Below, piece by piece: positions 36,784 through 45,468 of a stretch of DNA of 64,000 bases; the stretch's first letter is position 1, and every line of letters starts with the position of its first letter. The translations under genes were made by a program, and so were the position numbers. The notes under the pieces are model-generated. The model was not told where the DNA came from, made no database searches, and was given only the letters and a program-made list of their open reading frames with translations. The DNA lies in NCBI RefSeq assembly GCF_017884005.1, contig NZ_QFAY01000006.1, positions 25,199 to 89,198 on the forward strand, written 5' to 3'. The DNA is from Streptococcus panodentis. Its GTDB lineage: Bacteria; Bacillota; Bacilli; Lactobacillales; Streptococcaceae.

Positions 36784-36881
36784 GTCATTTAGTTTATCTT
36801 TTATTCCGTCGTTAACTCGCCTTGCCTTACCCCAGTACAGCCTGCGGCTCGTTGCCTAGTACTAAAAGCAAACTAAAAGAC
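36784..36881 (+). repeat. MITE-like element, 98-bp copy (E5)
   Basis: Ends GTCATTTAGTTTATCTTTTA (36784-36803) and CTAAAAGCAAACTAAAAGAC (36862-36881) are imperfect inverted copies. It lies inside the 5' leader of the ABC operon, 18 nt before the start codon. Confidence 0.8.
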
Positions 36882-36899
36882 TATAAAAAGGAGCATGGG

Positions 36900-37610
36900 A
36901 TGGAACATTTGGTAAAAATAGAAGGAGTCTGCAAGAAGCATGGGGACAGGCAGATTCTGAAGGATATTTCTTTTAGGGCCGGAAGCGGTCGGATTACAGC
37001 CTTTCTGGGACCCAATGGTGCTGGCAAAAGCTCGACGCTGAGGATTTTGCTGGGCTTGGATCGGGCAGATGCGGGCGAGGCCGTCTTTGACGGACGGACT
37101 TATAGCAGCCTGCCTTATCCCCTGAAGACAGTGGGAGCAACTTTCGATGGTATCGGCGGTCTGCCCAGCCGCAGGGTCTGTGATCACCTGCAAATCATTG
37201 CCGCCAGCAATGCCATCCCCAAGTCTCGGATTGATGAGGTGCTGGAGATGACGGGAATCGCTCATAAGAAGAAGGCACTCTTATCCAGTCTGTCACTTGG
37301 CGAAGGTCAGCGCTTGGGCTTGGCGGCGGCTCTTTTGGGGGATCCGCAGTTTCTGATCTTAGATGAGCCGACCAATGGGCTGGACCCGAGCGGTATCAAG
37401 TGGTTTCGCAGCTTTATCCGTCAGCAGGCCGATCGGGGCAAGACGGTGCTCCTATCCTCTCATATCCTGTCAGAGGTGCAAATGGTGACCGATGATGTGG
37501 TGCTGATCCATCAAGGGCGGATTATCGAGCGGGGGACACTGGAGGAGGTGCTGCAAGGTGCGGATAGTCTGGAAGAGCTCTTCTTTGATCTGACAGAAGG
37601 GAGGGACTGA
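36900..37610 (+). CDS. ABC transporter ATP-binding protein
   Basis: 236 residues from ATG 36900 (AAAAGGAG upstream; the longer frame runs through a repeat). Walker A GPNGAGKSS, signature LSLGEGQRLGLAA (degenerate LSGGQ), Walker B LILDEPTNGLDPSG. Drug/lantibiotic-type (CcmA/NatA class) ATPase that pairs with the two ABC-2 permeases downstream. Confidence 0.95.
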   Translation: MEHLVKIEGVCKKHGDRQILKDISFRAGSGRITAFLGPNGAGKSSTLRILLGLDRADAGEAVFDGRTYSSLPYPLKTVGATFDGIGGLPSRRVCDHLQIIAASNAIPKSRIDEVLEMTGIAHKKKALLSSLSLGEGQRLGLAAALLGDPQFLILDEPTNGLDPSGIKWFRSFIRQQADRGKTVLLSSHILSEVQMVTDDVVLIHQGRIIERGTLEEVLQGADSLEELFFDLTEGRD

Positions 37611-37611
37611 G

Positions 37612-38400
37612 ATGGGAGAATACCTGTCTTTGATGCGGGCCGAATGGCTGAAAATCAAAACAAGCAAGGCTTTCAGAGTGAGTATGGCTATCCTGCTGTT
37701 CTTGGTGCCTCTCATAACCTGGCTGGAGGGGCGGCAGTATCTGTCTGTCGGCCTGAATGCCACGCCTGAGACGACCCCAGGCCTGATAGAAGCCATTGAT
37801 CCGCTGGAATACCTTGGTCTCAATGGGGCTTCGATGACTAGCATGGTCTTGGTTATTCTGGGCGGTATACTGGGTGCAATGGACTTTCAGTCTCATAGCC
37901 TGCGAACCAGCCTTTTGGCCTGCAACAACCGCCTGAAATTGCTAACAGGAAAAGTTTTGACTTTTGGCTTATTTTCGCTGCTGGTTAGCTTCTTATCAAT
38001 TTATTTGAACTATATGGTTATGCACCTGGCTTTGGGGAAAGAAGGCCTCCATCCAATCCTGCTCAATCAGGCTGCGTGGAGCCATCTTCTCTGGAAAACA
38101 CTGGCTGTCGTGCTGCTGGGGCTCTTGTCCTTTTTACTGGGCTTGCTGGGGCGGACCCTGCTGCTGCCCCTGCTCTTTCTCGTACCGCAGCTTTATAATC
38201 TGGGGAATTACCTGGCTGAGCATACCAGCTGGGGAGCTTATTTGCCGCAGCCTGCAAGTGAGCTGTTTGCTGCGGTGCCGACCTCTCACTATGCCAATCA
38301 GCCCTTGCAGGGACTGCTGATATTGAGCGTCTGGCTGCTTGCCGTCGGCGGTATGAGCGCCCTGCGCTTTTTGAAGACGGATTTAGGAGGACGCTACTGA
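37612..38400 (+). CDS. ABC-2 type permease, first subunit
   Basis: 262 residues, six predicted membrane helices; starts 1 nt after the ATPase gene. Hydrophilic loop about 35-65. Resembles LanE/G-type immunity permeases in size and order. Forms an exporter with its neighbours. Confidence 0.85.
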   Translation: MGEYLSLMRAEWLKIKTSKAFRVSMAILLFLVPLITWLEGRQYLSVGLNATPETTPGLIEAIDPLEYLGLNGASMTSMVLVILGGILGAMDFQSHSLRTSLLACNNRLKLLTGKVLTFGLFSLLVSFLSIYLNYMVMHLALGKEGLHPILLNQAAWSHLLWKTLAVVLLGLLSFLLGLLGRTLLLPLLFLVPQLYNLGNYLAEHTSWGAYLPQPASELFAAVPTSHYANQPLQGLLILSVWLLAVGGMSALRFLKTDLGGRY

Positions 38401-39122
38401 TGTTAAAGGCTCTGCTTAAAAGTGAATGGATTAAGTTTCGCTCTGACTATCTGTCTCTAGCTGCGGCTTTGGCGGTTTTGGCAGCTATTCCTTTTTTCCT
38501 GATGAATCTGGACTACAGTCGGACGGCAGTTGGCCAAGCCAAGGCTCTGAGCGAGGCCTTGCACGCCCTCTATCTAGCGCAGCCGGCCATCGTTATCTTT
38601 ACTTCGCTCTATTTTGCCCAAGAGTTTGTCAAGTCGGGCATGCGGACCAATTTTTTGGCTGTCTCCAGCCGAAAGGCTTGGCTGACTGGGAAGCTTCTAT
38701 TTCTGCTTTTGCTGCTTGCGGTTCTCTACAGTGTCATTCTAAGCAGCTGTTTCCTTGTCATGCTGGCCCGTTTTGACTTAGACTTTAGCTGGTCCTTGCT
38801 GGGAGACTTCCTTTATTTCAGCTCCATTGGTCTTTTGAGCAATCTTTTTATGGCTTTTTTAACTGCCGGTCTGGCTCTGCTGTTTCAATCTTGGATTGTG
38901 CCAGTCTCTGTTCTCTTTCCGCTGCTGATTGGCCTCAGCCAACTGCTGGCCACCTTCATCAAAGAGGCCGGCTACCTGCCGGATCTGGCAACGCTCCCTC
39001 TGTTTGAGTATGAGAGTCTGCGGTCAGGCCTCAGTCTGTCCGGTCTGGGGATTCAGGCGGTCTGGCTGCTTTTGATTTGGAGCTCTGCTATTTTTCTAAT
39101 CCTTAAAAAGGATATTCGCTGA
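38400..39122 (+). CDS. ABC-2 type permease, second subunit
   Basis: 240 residues, six membrane helices; its start overlaps the previous stop (TGATG). Together with 36900 and 37612 gives the ATPase-permease-permease layout of lantibiotic self-protection exporters (LanFEG). No bacteriocin precursor was found nearby. Confidence 0.85.
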   Translation: MLKALLKSEWIKFRSDYLSLAAALAVLAAIPFFLMNLDYSRTAVGQAKALSEALHALYLAQPAIVIFTSLYFAQEFVKSGMRTNFLAVSSRKAWLTGKLLFLLLLLAVLYSVILSSCFLVMLARFDLDFSWSLLGDFLYFSSIGLLSNLFMAFLTAGLALLFQSWIVPVSVLFPLLIGLSQLLATFIKEAGYLPDLATLPLFEYESLRSGLSLSGLGIQAVWLLLIWSSAIFLILKKDIR

Positions 39123-39133
39123 GGTGTGTTATA

Positions 39134-39832
39134 ATGGAAACTATGAAAGAATATCGTATTTTAGCTGTGGATGATGACACAAGCATTCTCAAACTGCTGC
39201 AGCATATCTTGGAGCTGGACGGTTATTTGGTGACAGTCTGCAGCCGGCCGGAGGAGCTGGATTTGTCAGACTTTGTCGGCTATGACCTGATATTGCTGGA
39301 TGTTATGATGAGTCCGGTCAGCGGTTTTGAGCTGTGCTCCTATATCCGGCCGTATGTTTCCTGTCCTATCCTCTTTTTGACGGCCAGAGAGCTGGAAGAG
39401 GACAAGGTAGAGGGCCTTTACCGGGGAGCAGATGACTATATTGTCAAGCCTTTCGGAGCCAAGGAACTGCTGGCCCGGATTCGGGCTCACCTTCGGCGGG
39501 AGGAGCGGCATCAGGAAGAGCAGTATGAAGCAGAAAACTGCTGTTTTTATCCTAGTCGCTATCAGGTGGTCTGTTTTGAGCGGCTGATTGATTTTTCTGA
39601 GCGGGAATTCAAGCTGCTGCAGCTGTTAGCCCGGCATCCTCAGCAGATTTTTTCCGCTGAAACGCTCTATGAGCTGCTGTATCCTGAGAGCTCGGATACG
39701 CAGCTTCGCTCTATTTCCGAATACATTTATCAGATTCGGCAGAAGTTCAAGCAGGAAGGCTTAAAGGCCATTGCAACTGTGAGAGGAGTCGGCTATCGAT
39801 GGCAGTTAGAACCCGAAGTTTCAGAAGTCTAG
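39134..39832 (+). CDS. OmpR-family response regulator
   Basis: 232 residues: receiver domain with acidic pocket DDD near residue 11, phospho-acceptor Asp in LILLDVMMSP, Lys in DDYIVKPF; C-terminal winged helix (about 130-228). GAGGTG SD. Follows the exporter genes and overlaps the kinase by 34 nt. Likely binds the TCTGAACTT repeats at 36731. Confidence 0.95.
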   Translation: METMKEYRILAVDDDTSILKLLQHILELDGYLVTVCSRPEELDLSDFVGYDLILLDVMMSPVSGFELCSYIRPYVSCPILFLTARELEEDKVEGLYRGADDYIVKPFGAKELLARIRAHLRREERHQEEQYEAENCCFYPSRYQVVCFERLIDFSEREFKLLQLLARHPQQIFSAETLYELLYPESSDTQLRSISEYIYQIRQKFKQEGLKAIATVRGVGYRWQLEPEVSEV

Positions 39833-40842
39833 TCTGGACGACCAGTCTCAAGATTGTCTTTTTTCATGGCCTGATTTTTTTAATGATTGGCTATGACTTT
39901 GGCCCCAGCCAGCTAAGTCCGCTTTATCGGGTCCTCTTTTGGGCCGTCACCTTGCTGCTGGTGACAGGCTATCAAATCCTCAAGCTGCTCTTGTGGATTG
40001 AAAGGGAGATTGGCCTTCTCAGCAGTCCGCAGCTGGACGATCAGGATCAGACTGAACAGATTCAGATTCGGGAACTGATAGCTGTTTATCAGGAGCTGCG
40101 GTCCAGCCGTCAGGAAATTATCAGCCTGCTTGACCGTGAGCAGGGACGCAATCGGGACCTGGTCCTGCAGCTGTCAGCGACTTCCCATGATCTGAAAACC
40201 CCCCTGACCGTTATCAGGGGCAATGCTGAGCTCTTGGAATTAGCCCAGCTGCCCCAGCCGCAGGCCGATTATGCGGCTGAAATTCTCCTGGCCAGCCAGA
40301 AGATGGCGGATTATGCGGCGGCCTTAATAGACTATGCCAAGACCTTTCAGGCTCAGGAGTCCGACTTTGTCACTCTGGCCCTGGCTGATTTTGTCCGTGA
40401 TTTGCAGGAGGATTTTGCCCTCTTCAGCAAGGGGCAGGATTTTCATTTTTCGACCCAGCTGGACTGTGCACCGGACCTGGCACTGAGGCTGCATCCGGAC
40501 TACCTCCGACGGGCCCTGATTAACATCCTTCTCAATGCTCTCCAGTATGCGGATCCTGACAGCAGAGAGCTCAGTCTGACTATCAGCTGCCCATCATCCA
40601 GCCAGCTGGTCTTTTCCATCTGGAACAATGGTCCGGCCTTTTCTCAGGAGGACTTGGCTGCTGCCGACCAGCTCTTTTACCAGAGCGAGCTTAGCCGCAA
40701 TTCTGACAGCGGCCATCACGGCATCGGTCTGGCCTTTGCCAAGCAGGCAGCCAATCTCCATCAGGGCAGCCTCAAAGTCTGGAACCCGCCCCAAGGAGGG
40801 GCGGCGGTGGAGCTGGCTATCAGCAGGGAAATTTTCGAATAA
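39799..40842 (+). CDS. Sensor histidine kinase
   Basis: 347 residues. Two closely spaced membrane helices (about 12-30 and 36-60) with almost no extracellular loop, the intramembrane-sensing layout. HisKA box SATSHDLKTPLTVIRGNAE, then ATPase N, G boxes (NILLNALQYA, HHGIGLAFAKQ). Partner of 39134. GTG/ATG start choice is not decisive; ATG 39799 overlaps the regulator gene. Confidence 0.92.
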   Translation: MAVRTRSFRSLVWTTSLKIVFFHGLIFLMIGYDFGPSQLSPLYRVLFWAVTLLLVTGYQILKLLLWIEREIGLLSSPQLDDQDQTEQIQIRELIAVYQELRSSRQEIISLLDREQGRNRDLVLQLSATSHDLKTPLTVIRGNAELLELAQLPQPQADYAAEILLASQKMADYAAALIDYAKTFQAQESDFVTLALADFVRDLQEDFALFSKGQDFHFSTQLDCAPDLALRLHPDYLRRALINILLNALQYADPDSRELSLTISCPSSSQLVFSIWNNGPAFSQEDLAAADQLFYQSELSRNSDSGHHGIGLAFAKQAANLHQGSLKVWNPPQGGAAVELAISREIFE

Positions 40843-40869
40843 AAGAGAGGAGCTGCTGCCTCTTTTTCT

Positions 40870-40925
40870 TTGACAAAAAATGTAAAAGAAGCTATACTAT
40901 ATTTATAAAGTAAAGCAAGCTATAC
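40870..40925 (+). promoter_or_regulatory. Promoter and candidate operator of HTH module
   Basis: Near-perfect promoter TTGACA (40870-40875), 17 bp, TATACT (40893-40898). AAGCTATAC occurs at 40889-40897 over the -10 and again at 40917-40925, 28 bp on, a likely binding pair for the HTH protein it precedes. Confidence 0.6.
40880..40897 (+). repeat. 18-bp direct repeat, left copy
   Basis: ATGTAAAAGAAGCTATAC, identical to 41808-41825; the pair flanks the three-gene HTH/membrane module. Confidence 0.85.
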
Positions 40926-40943
40926 ATTCAAAAGGAGAGAAGC

Positions 40944-41147
40944 ATGGACAACCGCATTCAGGAACTGCGCAAAAGAAAAAAACTCAGTCAGGAAGAACTG
41001 GCTGAGAAGCTAGAGGTGACGAGACAAACGATTATTTCTTTGGAAAAGGGCCGCTACAATGCTTCTCTAATTCTGGCCCACAGGATTGCCCGTTTTTTCG
41101 GGCTGGCTATCGAAGATATTTTTCTCTTTGAGGAGGATTCGTCATGA
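40944..41147 (+). CDS. Small HTH transcriptional regulator (YozG/YdgC type)
   Basis: 67 residues, one Cro/CI-type HTH (LSQEELAEKLEVTRQTIISLEKG) with the usual short tail ending IEDIFLFEE. AGGAGAG SD. Stop overlaps the next start (ATGA). These regulators typically control their own operon with small membrane proteins. Confidence 0.92.
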   Translation: MDNRIQELRKRKKLSQEELAEKLEVTRQTIISLEKGRYNASLILAHRIARFFGLAIEDIFLFEEDSS

Positions 41148-41308
41148 AAATAAATGATTTGTTTAAATGGCTGCTGGCTTCGGCAATCATAGCTCTGCTC
41201 TTTGGTCTGCATTTGCTCTTTCCAGCCTTTCCCCAAGAGCTGATTCCGCTGCTCAGTCTAGCTGCTATTATAATTGTCCTAAAAATCTTCCAAGCATATG
41301 AAAAATAG
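41144..41308 (+). CDS. Small two-TM membrane protein (54 aa)
   Basis: MKINDLFKWLLASAIIALLF, a short loop, and a second helix LIPLLSLAAIIIVLKIF. Coupled by ATGA overlap to the HTH gene; GAGGAGG in the HTH end serves as SD. Function unknown; part of the HTH/membrane module. Confidence 0.8.
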   Translation: MKINDLFKWLLASAIIALLFGLHLLFPAFPQELIPLLSLAAIIIVLKIFQAYEK

Positions 41309-41317
41309 GAGACTGAC

Positions 41318-41752
41318 ATGGAAACATTAACGAAACAAGAATTTCGCAAAAGACTGCAGAGAAAGGTCATCATGGGGCGTATCCTGAGCTTGATTCTCCT
41401 GCTGGGGCTGGTCTGGAGCCACTTTCATTCTCTGAACGATCAGCAGGAAGGAGTCCTTGTTGGTATATTGATGGGGATTTCTTCGCTGACCATTCGCTAT
41501 AATTTTGCCTTAAGACGGGAGGAAACCTTTGAGCGGCTCTATATTCAGGTGACCGACGAGCGCAACCGGATGATAGACGAAAAGGCCCGCACTCTGCTTT
41601 TTACTATCCTTTTGCTGCTGGCGGCCTGCCTGAGTGTTCTGTCTATGATTGTTCCAATCATCTTAAACCTCCATCAGTTTCTGACCCTGACCATTCTCCT
41701 GATTTTGGGGCTTTACTATCTCTTGCGTTTTATCCTGTCCAAGCGGTATTGA
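41318..41752 (+). CDS. Membrane protein of HTH module (DUF2178-like)
   Basis: 144 residues, four hydrophobic segments in two pairs (about 20-38, 46-62, 88-108, 114-136) separated by a charged segment RREETFERLYIQVTDERNRMIDEKART. That charged motif plus HTH neighbour is typical of DUF2178-type proteins. TAGGAG SD. Function unknown. Confidence 0.8.
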   Translation: METLTKQEFRKRLQRKVIMGRILSLILLLGLVWSHFHSLNDQQEGVLVGILMGISSLTIRYNFALRREETFERLYIQVTDERNRMIDEKARTLLFTILLLLAACLSVLSMIVPIILNLHQFLTLTILLILGLYYLLRFILSKRY

Positions 41753-41807
41753 TAATTGCAAAACTGGCAGGGGCTGTGTGGAGCTGGTGATTGGTTTGGA
41801 GAAGTGA

Positions 41808-41825
41808 ATGTAAAAGAAGCTATAC
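41808..41825 (+). repeat. 18-bp direct repeat, right copy
   Basis: Exact copy of 40880-40897; here it lacks a -35 box and abuts a bidirectional terminator. Confidence 0.85.
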
Positions 41826-41826
41826 A

Positions 41827-41859
41827 AAAACTCTTGGAAAGACTGACTCCAAGAGTTTT
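41827..41859. terminator. Bidirectional terminator
   Basis: 12-bp perfect stem AAAACTCTTGGA / TCCAAGAGTTTT with A-run before and T-run after; serves the HTH module and the DUF1846 gene. Confidence 0.9.
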
Positions 41860-41875
41860 GATTTTCAAAATGTTT

Positions 41876-43360
41876 TTATTTCCGATACAGCCGGTCATAC
41901 TGATAGACCGGATCCATGGTGACATGGATGCCCAGCTTGCGCAGGACATTTTTGTCTTCTTCTGTCAGCATGACGGTCGAGTGGGCTTCGCTGCCCTTGA
42001 GGTTGCCCAGCTGCTGCATGGCCAGAGCGGCATCTGCATTGCTCATAGCGGTGATGGCCAGGGCGATGAGGATTTCATTGGAGTGGAGACGCGGATTGCG
42101 GCTGCCCAGGTGGTTGATTTTCAGACCTTGGATGGGCTGGACATACTCGGGCTCGATCAGCTTGGTTTCCTTGTCAATGGCTGCCAGCTTCTTGATGGCA
42201 TTGATGACCAGGGCAGCAGTTGGTCCAAAGAGGTCAGATGTCTTGCCGGTCACGATTTCACCATTTGGCAGTTCCAGTGCTAAAGCCGGCTCGCCGGTTG
42301 CTTCAGCCTTGGCCCGGGCTGCTACAGTCACCTGCCGGTCCTGAGGGCTGATGCCCAGGTCGTTCATGAGCAGCTCAATCTTTTTGATGGCTGTTTCGGA
42401 GACCCGTTCAGCCTTGAAGTCCAGGATGGTTTGGTAGTAGCGGCGGATGATTTCCTGCTGGGAAGCCTCGATGGCCGCCTCATTGTCTACAATGGCAAAG
42501 CCGACCATATTGACTCCCATGTCCGTTGGAGAAGCATAAGGCGATTCGCCAAGGATGCGCTCCAGCATACGCTTGAGGACAGGGAAAATCTCAATGTCGC
42601 GATTGTAGTTGACCGTGGTCTTGCCGTAGGTCTGCAGATGGAAAGGATCAATCATGTTGACATCGTCCAGATCAGCTGTAGCGGCTTCATAGGCCAAGTT
42701 GACCGGGTGATGCAGGGGCAGGTTCCAGACAGGGAAAGTCTCAAACTTAGCATAGCCGGACTTGATGCCATGGACCTGATCGTGGTACATATTGGACATA
42801 CAGGTAGCCAGCTTGCCTGAACCGGGTCCCGGAGCCGTTACGACCACCAGATTGCGGCTGGTCTGGATATAGTCATTTTTCCCCATGCCCTCCGGCGAGA
42901 TGATATGGTCCATATCGGTCGGATAGCCCTTGATAGGATAGTGGAGATAGGAGGCAATGCCGTTCTTATCCAGCTGACTGCGGAAGAGATCGGCCGCCGG
43001 CTGACCGGAATACTGAGTGATGACCACAGAGCCCACATAGATGTCCAGCTCGTGAAAGGTATCAATCAGCCGCAGAACCTCTTGGTCGTAGGAAATGCCC
43101 AAATCGCCTCTAGCCTTGGAGTGCTCGATGTTGTTGGCATTGATGGCAATGACAATCTCGACTTGATCCTTAAGCTCTTTGAGCAGCTTGATTTTATTGT
43201 CCGGCTCATAGCCTGGCAGGACTCGGGCAGCATGGAAATCTTCCAGCATTTTGCCGCCGAATTCCATGTAGAGCTTGCCCTCGAATTGGTTAATGCGCTC
43301 CAAAATGTGGTCGCGCTGCAAGTTTAAGTATTTGTCCGAATCAAATGCAATGTTTTTCAT
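41876..43360 (-). CDS. DUF1846 family protein
   Basis: 494 residues, the normal size of this conserved Firmicute family. P-loop-like stretch [14 protein letters not shown] (about residue 175) suggests nucleotide binding; no membrane segment. Biochemical role not established. Start ATG 43360 follows AGAGGTAAA-type SD. Monocistronic. Confidence 0.93.
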   Translation of the reverse strand: MKNIAFDSDKYLNLQRDHILERINQFEGKLYMEFGGKMLEDFHAARVLPGYEPDNKIKLLKELKDQVEIVIAINANNIEHSKARGDLGISYDQEVLRLIDTFHELDIYVGSVVITQYSGQPAADLFRSQLDKNGIASYLHYPIKGYPTDMDHIISPEGMGKNDYIQTSRNLVVVTAPGPGSGKLATCMSNMYHDQVHGIKSGYAKFETFPVWNLPLHHPVNLAYEAATADLDDVNMIDPFHLQTYGKTTVNYNRDIEIFPVLKRMLERILGESPYASPTDMGVNMVGFAIVDNEAAIEASQQEIIRRYYQTILDFKAERVSETAIKKIELLMNDLGISPQDRQVTVAARAKAEATGEPALALELPNGEIVTGKTSDLFGPTAALVINAIKKLAAIDKETKLIEPEYVQPIQGLKINHLGSRNPRLHSNEILIALAITAMSNADAALAMQQLGNLKGSEAHSTVMLTEEDKNVLRKLGIHVTMDPVYQYDRLYRK

Positions 43361-43552
43361 GTCTCTTTTTACCTCTGCTAAAAATTATAACAAAAATTTG
43401 CCTGTTTTGGGGAGATGAACGGCAGAAAGTTGGGGAAAGCAAAAAGGAGTGGAAAAGAAGTCCAGAAATTGGAAGTTTCTGGCTCCTTTTCCCACCCCCG
43501 CGAGGATGATTAGGAGCTTTTTGGAGTCTAAAAGACGAACAAAAAGTCCAAT

Positions 43553-43606
43553 CAGCTACCGCGCCAAAAGTTTTTTACCAAAACAAAGCGAGACTGAAAG
43601 ACTTTT
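43553..43606 (+). repeat. 54-bp repeat shared with the rpoB upstream region
   Basis: CAGCTACCGCGCCAAAAGTT, TTTTACCAAAACAAAGCGAG, ACTGAAAGACTTTT matches 10509-10563 with only a handful of differences. Confidence 0.75.
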
Positions 43607-43617
43607 GTCTCAGCCTC

Positions 43618-43813
43618 AGCCCGAGCCAGCAAACAAGAAAGCGAGGGAGGTCCGGGGGACCTTTTCAGCCCGAGCCAGCAAACAAGAAAGCGAGGAAGGT
43701 CCGGGGGACCTTTTCAGCCCGAGCCAGCAAACAAGAAAGCGAGGGAGGTCCGGGGGACCTTTTCAGCCCGAGCCAGCAAACAGGAAAGCGAGGGAGGTCC
43801 GGCGGACCTTCTC
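43618..43813. repeat. 49-bp tandem repeat, four copies
   Basis: Units begin at 43618, 43667, 43716 and 43765 with AGCCCGAGCCAGCAAACA and end GGTCCGGGGGACCTTTTC. Copies 1-3 differ by one base; copy 4 differs at three or four. Each carries the hairpin GGTCC-GGG-GGACC followed by T-rich sequence. Located between the convergent-facing DUF1846 promoter side and the pepA 3' end. No unique spacers, so not a CRISPR array. Confidence 0.9.
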
Positions 43814-43845
43814 ACTCTTAGGCTCTGCAGGATAGGGCCGCCGCT

Positions 43846-44913
43846 CTAATAATTTTTAATCAGATCGACAGTTGAGCGGTCCAGCTTCTTGATCAAGGCT
43901 TGCAGGAAGGCCTGAGCCTGCAGGAAATCATCCATGGCATAAAGGGTCTGATGAGAGTGAATGTAGCGGGCGCAGACGCCGATTGTAGTGGATGGAACAC
44001 CGCCGCTTTGAAGGTGGGCCACGCCGGCATCGGTTCCGCCTTTGGCACAGTAGTATTGATACTTGACGCCGGCTTCTTCGGCTGTCGTCAGCAGGAAGTC
44101 TTTCATATTCGGCAGCATGAGGTGGCCAGGATCAAAGAAACGCAGCAGCGTTCCCTCGCCAATGGCTCCCTGATTGCCGTACACATCGCCGGCCGGTGAG
44201 CAGTCAACGGCAAAGAAGATTTCCGGAGCAAACTTAGTCGTAGAAGCATGAGCACCGCGCAGGCCGACTTCTTCCTGAACGTTGGCTCCGACATAGAGTT
44301 CATTGCCCAGCTTTTGGCCGGAGAGGGCCTGAGCCAGCTCGCTGACCATGAGAACGCCGTAGCGGTTGTCCCAAGCCTTGGAAATGACATTTTTGCCATT
44401 CGCAGTGAGGACAGCGGAACTCTCAGGTACAATCGCATCGCCGGGGCGAATGCCGTAGCTTTCGGCCTCTTCCTTGCTGGCAAATCCGCCGTCAAAGACA
44501 ATATCTGCTACTTGAGGAAGGCTGGGAGAGCCGTTTGCGCCGCGCAGAAAATGCGGGGGTACAGATCCAGAAATAAGAGGAATTTCCCTGCCCTCGCGGG
44601 TAAAGAGCGTGAAACGCTGGCTGCTGACGACCAGCGGGTTCCAGCCGCCGATTTCGACAACCCGGAAAGTACCGTCAGCCTTGATTTCGCTGACTAAGAA
44701 GCCGACTTCGTCCATGTGGGCTGCCACCAGAACGCGGGGAGCGTCAGCTGCTTCAGCATGCCGGACCCCAAAAAGGCCGCCCAAACCGTCTGTGACAAAT
44801 TCATCCACATGAGGCCCCATCTTTTCCCGCAGATAGCTGCGAACCGGAGCTTCGTGGCCGGAAATAGCAGAAATTTCCGTTACTTCCTTGATTTTTGAAA
44901 ATAAGTCTGTCAT
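43846..44913 (-). CDS. pepA: Glutamyl aminopeptidase (M42 family)
   Basis: 355 residues. M42 metal and catalytic motifs: VAAHMDEVGFLV, the Asp in SKAWDNRYG, EEVGLRGA with catalytic Glu pair, DCSP and the final His in RYIHSHQTLY. Cobalt/zinc aminopeptidase cleaving N-terminal acidic residues. Start ATG 44913 with GAAGGT upstream on the minus strand. Divergent from the DUF4651 gene. Confidence 0.96.
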   Translation of the reverse strand: MTDLFSKIKEVTEISAISGHEAPVRSYLREKMGPHVDEFVTDGLGGLFGVRHAEAADAPRVLVAAHMDEVGFLVSEIKADGTFRVVEIGGWNPLVVSSQRFTLFTREGREIPLISGSVPPHFLRGANGSPSLPQVADIVFDGGFASKEEAESYGIRPGDAIVPESSAVLTANGKNVISKAWDNRYGVLMVSELAQALSGQKLGNELYVGANVQEEVGLRGAHASTTKFAPEIFFAVDCSPAGDVYGNQGAIGEGTLLRFFDPGHLMLPNMKDFLLTTAEEAGVKYQYYCAKGGTDAGVAHLQSGGVPSTTIGVCARYIHSHQTLYAMDDFLQAQAFLQALIKKLDRSTVDLIKNY

Positions 44914-45002
44914 AAATATACCTTCTTTCTGCCTTTATTTTATCACTTTTTTCTGAGGAAGAACAGGGCTGAGTGAAAGCTTGGGTGAAATGGCCCGGCT
45001 TC

Positions 45003-45031
45003 TTGTTCCTCCTGCGATTTTATGATAAAAT
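45003..45031 (+). promoter_or_regulatory. Promoter predicted to give a leaderless mRNA
   Basis: TTGTTC (45003-45008), 17 bp, TAAAAT (45026-45031). Transcription should begin about 7 nt on, at the A of ATG 45039, and no SD precedes that ATG. Confidence 0.5.
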
Positions 45032-45038
45032 ATTCTAC

Positions 45039-45326
45039 ATGAAAGCGAAAAAAATCATTTTAACGACAACGGCTCTTTTGGGAGCTGGAGCTCTGGCTTA
45101 TGGAGCAGTCAAAGCAGTGCAGGAGCAGAAAAGGCTGCAGGAGCGCGAGGCAGTTGTGCAGGCTGTGCGGGATTTCTTTGCCAGTCAGGGTGAAATTGCC
45201 TGCCTCTATGTCAAGCTTTATGAGTCTGCAGATGACCGGCTGGTCGGCGGTCTGGTCTTGGAAGACGACCGCCATTTCACCTTTGTCTATGACAAGGGCC
45301 AGCTCAGCTATGTGGAAGAAGGGTGA
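45039..45326 (+). CDS. DUF4651 family small membrane-anchored protein
   Basis: 95 residues from ATG 45039. N-terminal helix KKIILTTTALLGAGALAYGAV is a signal anchor; the soluble part is charged and ends LSYVEEG. Usually found beside pepA in streptococci. No SD; see the promoter entry. Function unknown. Confidence 0.82.
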   Translation: MKAKKIILTTTALLGAGALAYGAVKAVQEQKRLQEREAVVQAVRDFFASQGEIACLYVKLYESADDRLVGGLVLEDDRHFTFVYDKGQLSYVEEG

Positions 45327-45468
45327 TATTTCCTGCAGATAAAGAGGAAGGGTTTCGCATGCGGTCGTGGGGAGTCTGACTTTTTCAGAGCTGTTCAGTC
45401 CATCATAGCCACCAGATCAAGAGTCAAATCAATAAATTTTCAGTTAGTATAAGAAAAGGGAGTGTAAA

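Noticed and set aside
36900..39122. Complete lantibiotic gene cluster
   Set aside because: No precursor peptide, LanB/C/M or leader protease gene is adjacent; only exporter and regulators are present.
43618..43813. CRISPR array
   Set aside because: Units are directly abutting with no variable spacers, and no cas genes are present.
43449..43835. 128-codon frame through the 49-bp array
   Set aside because: Three units in register keep it open by chance; no SD and no conservation of frame in the fourth unit's flank.
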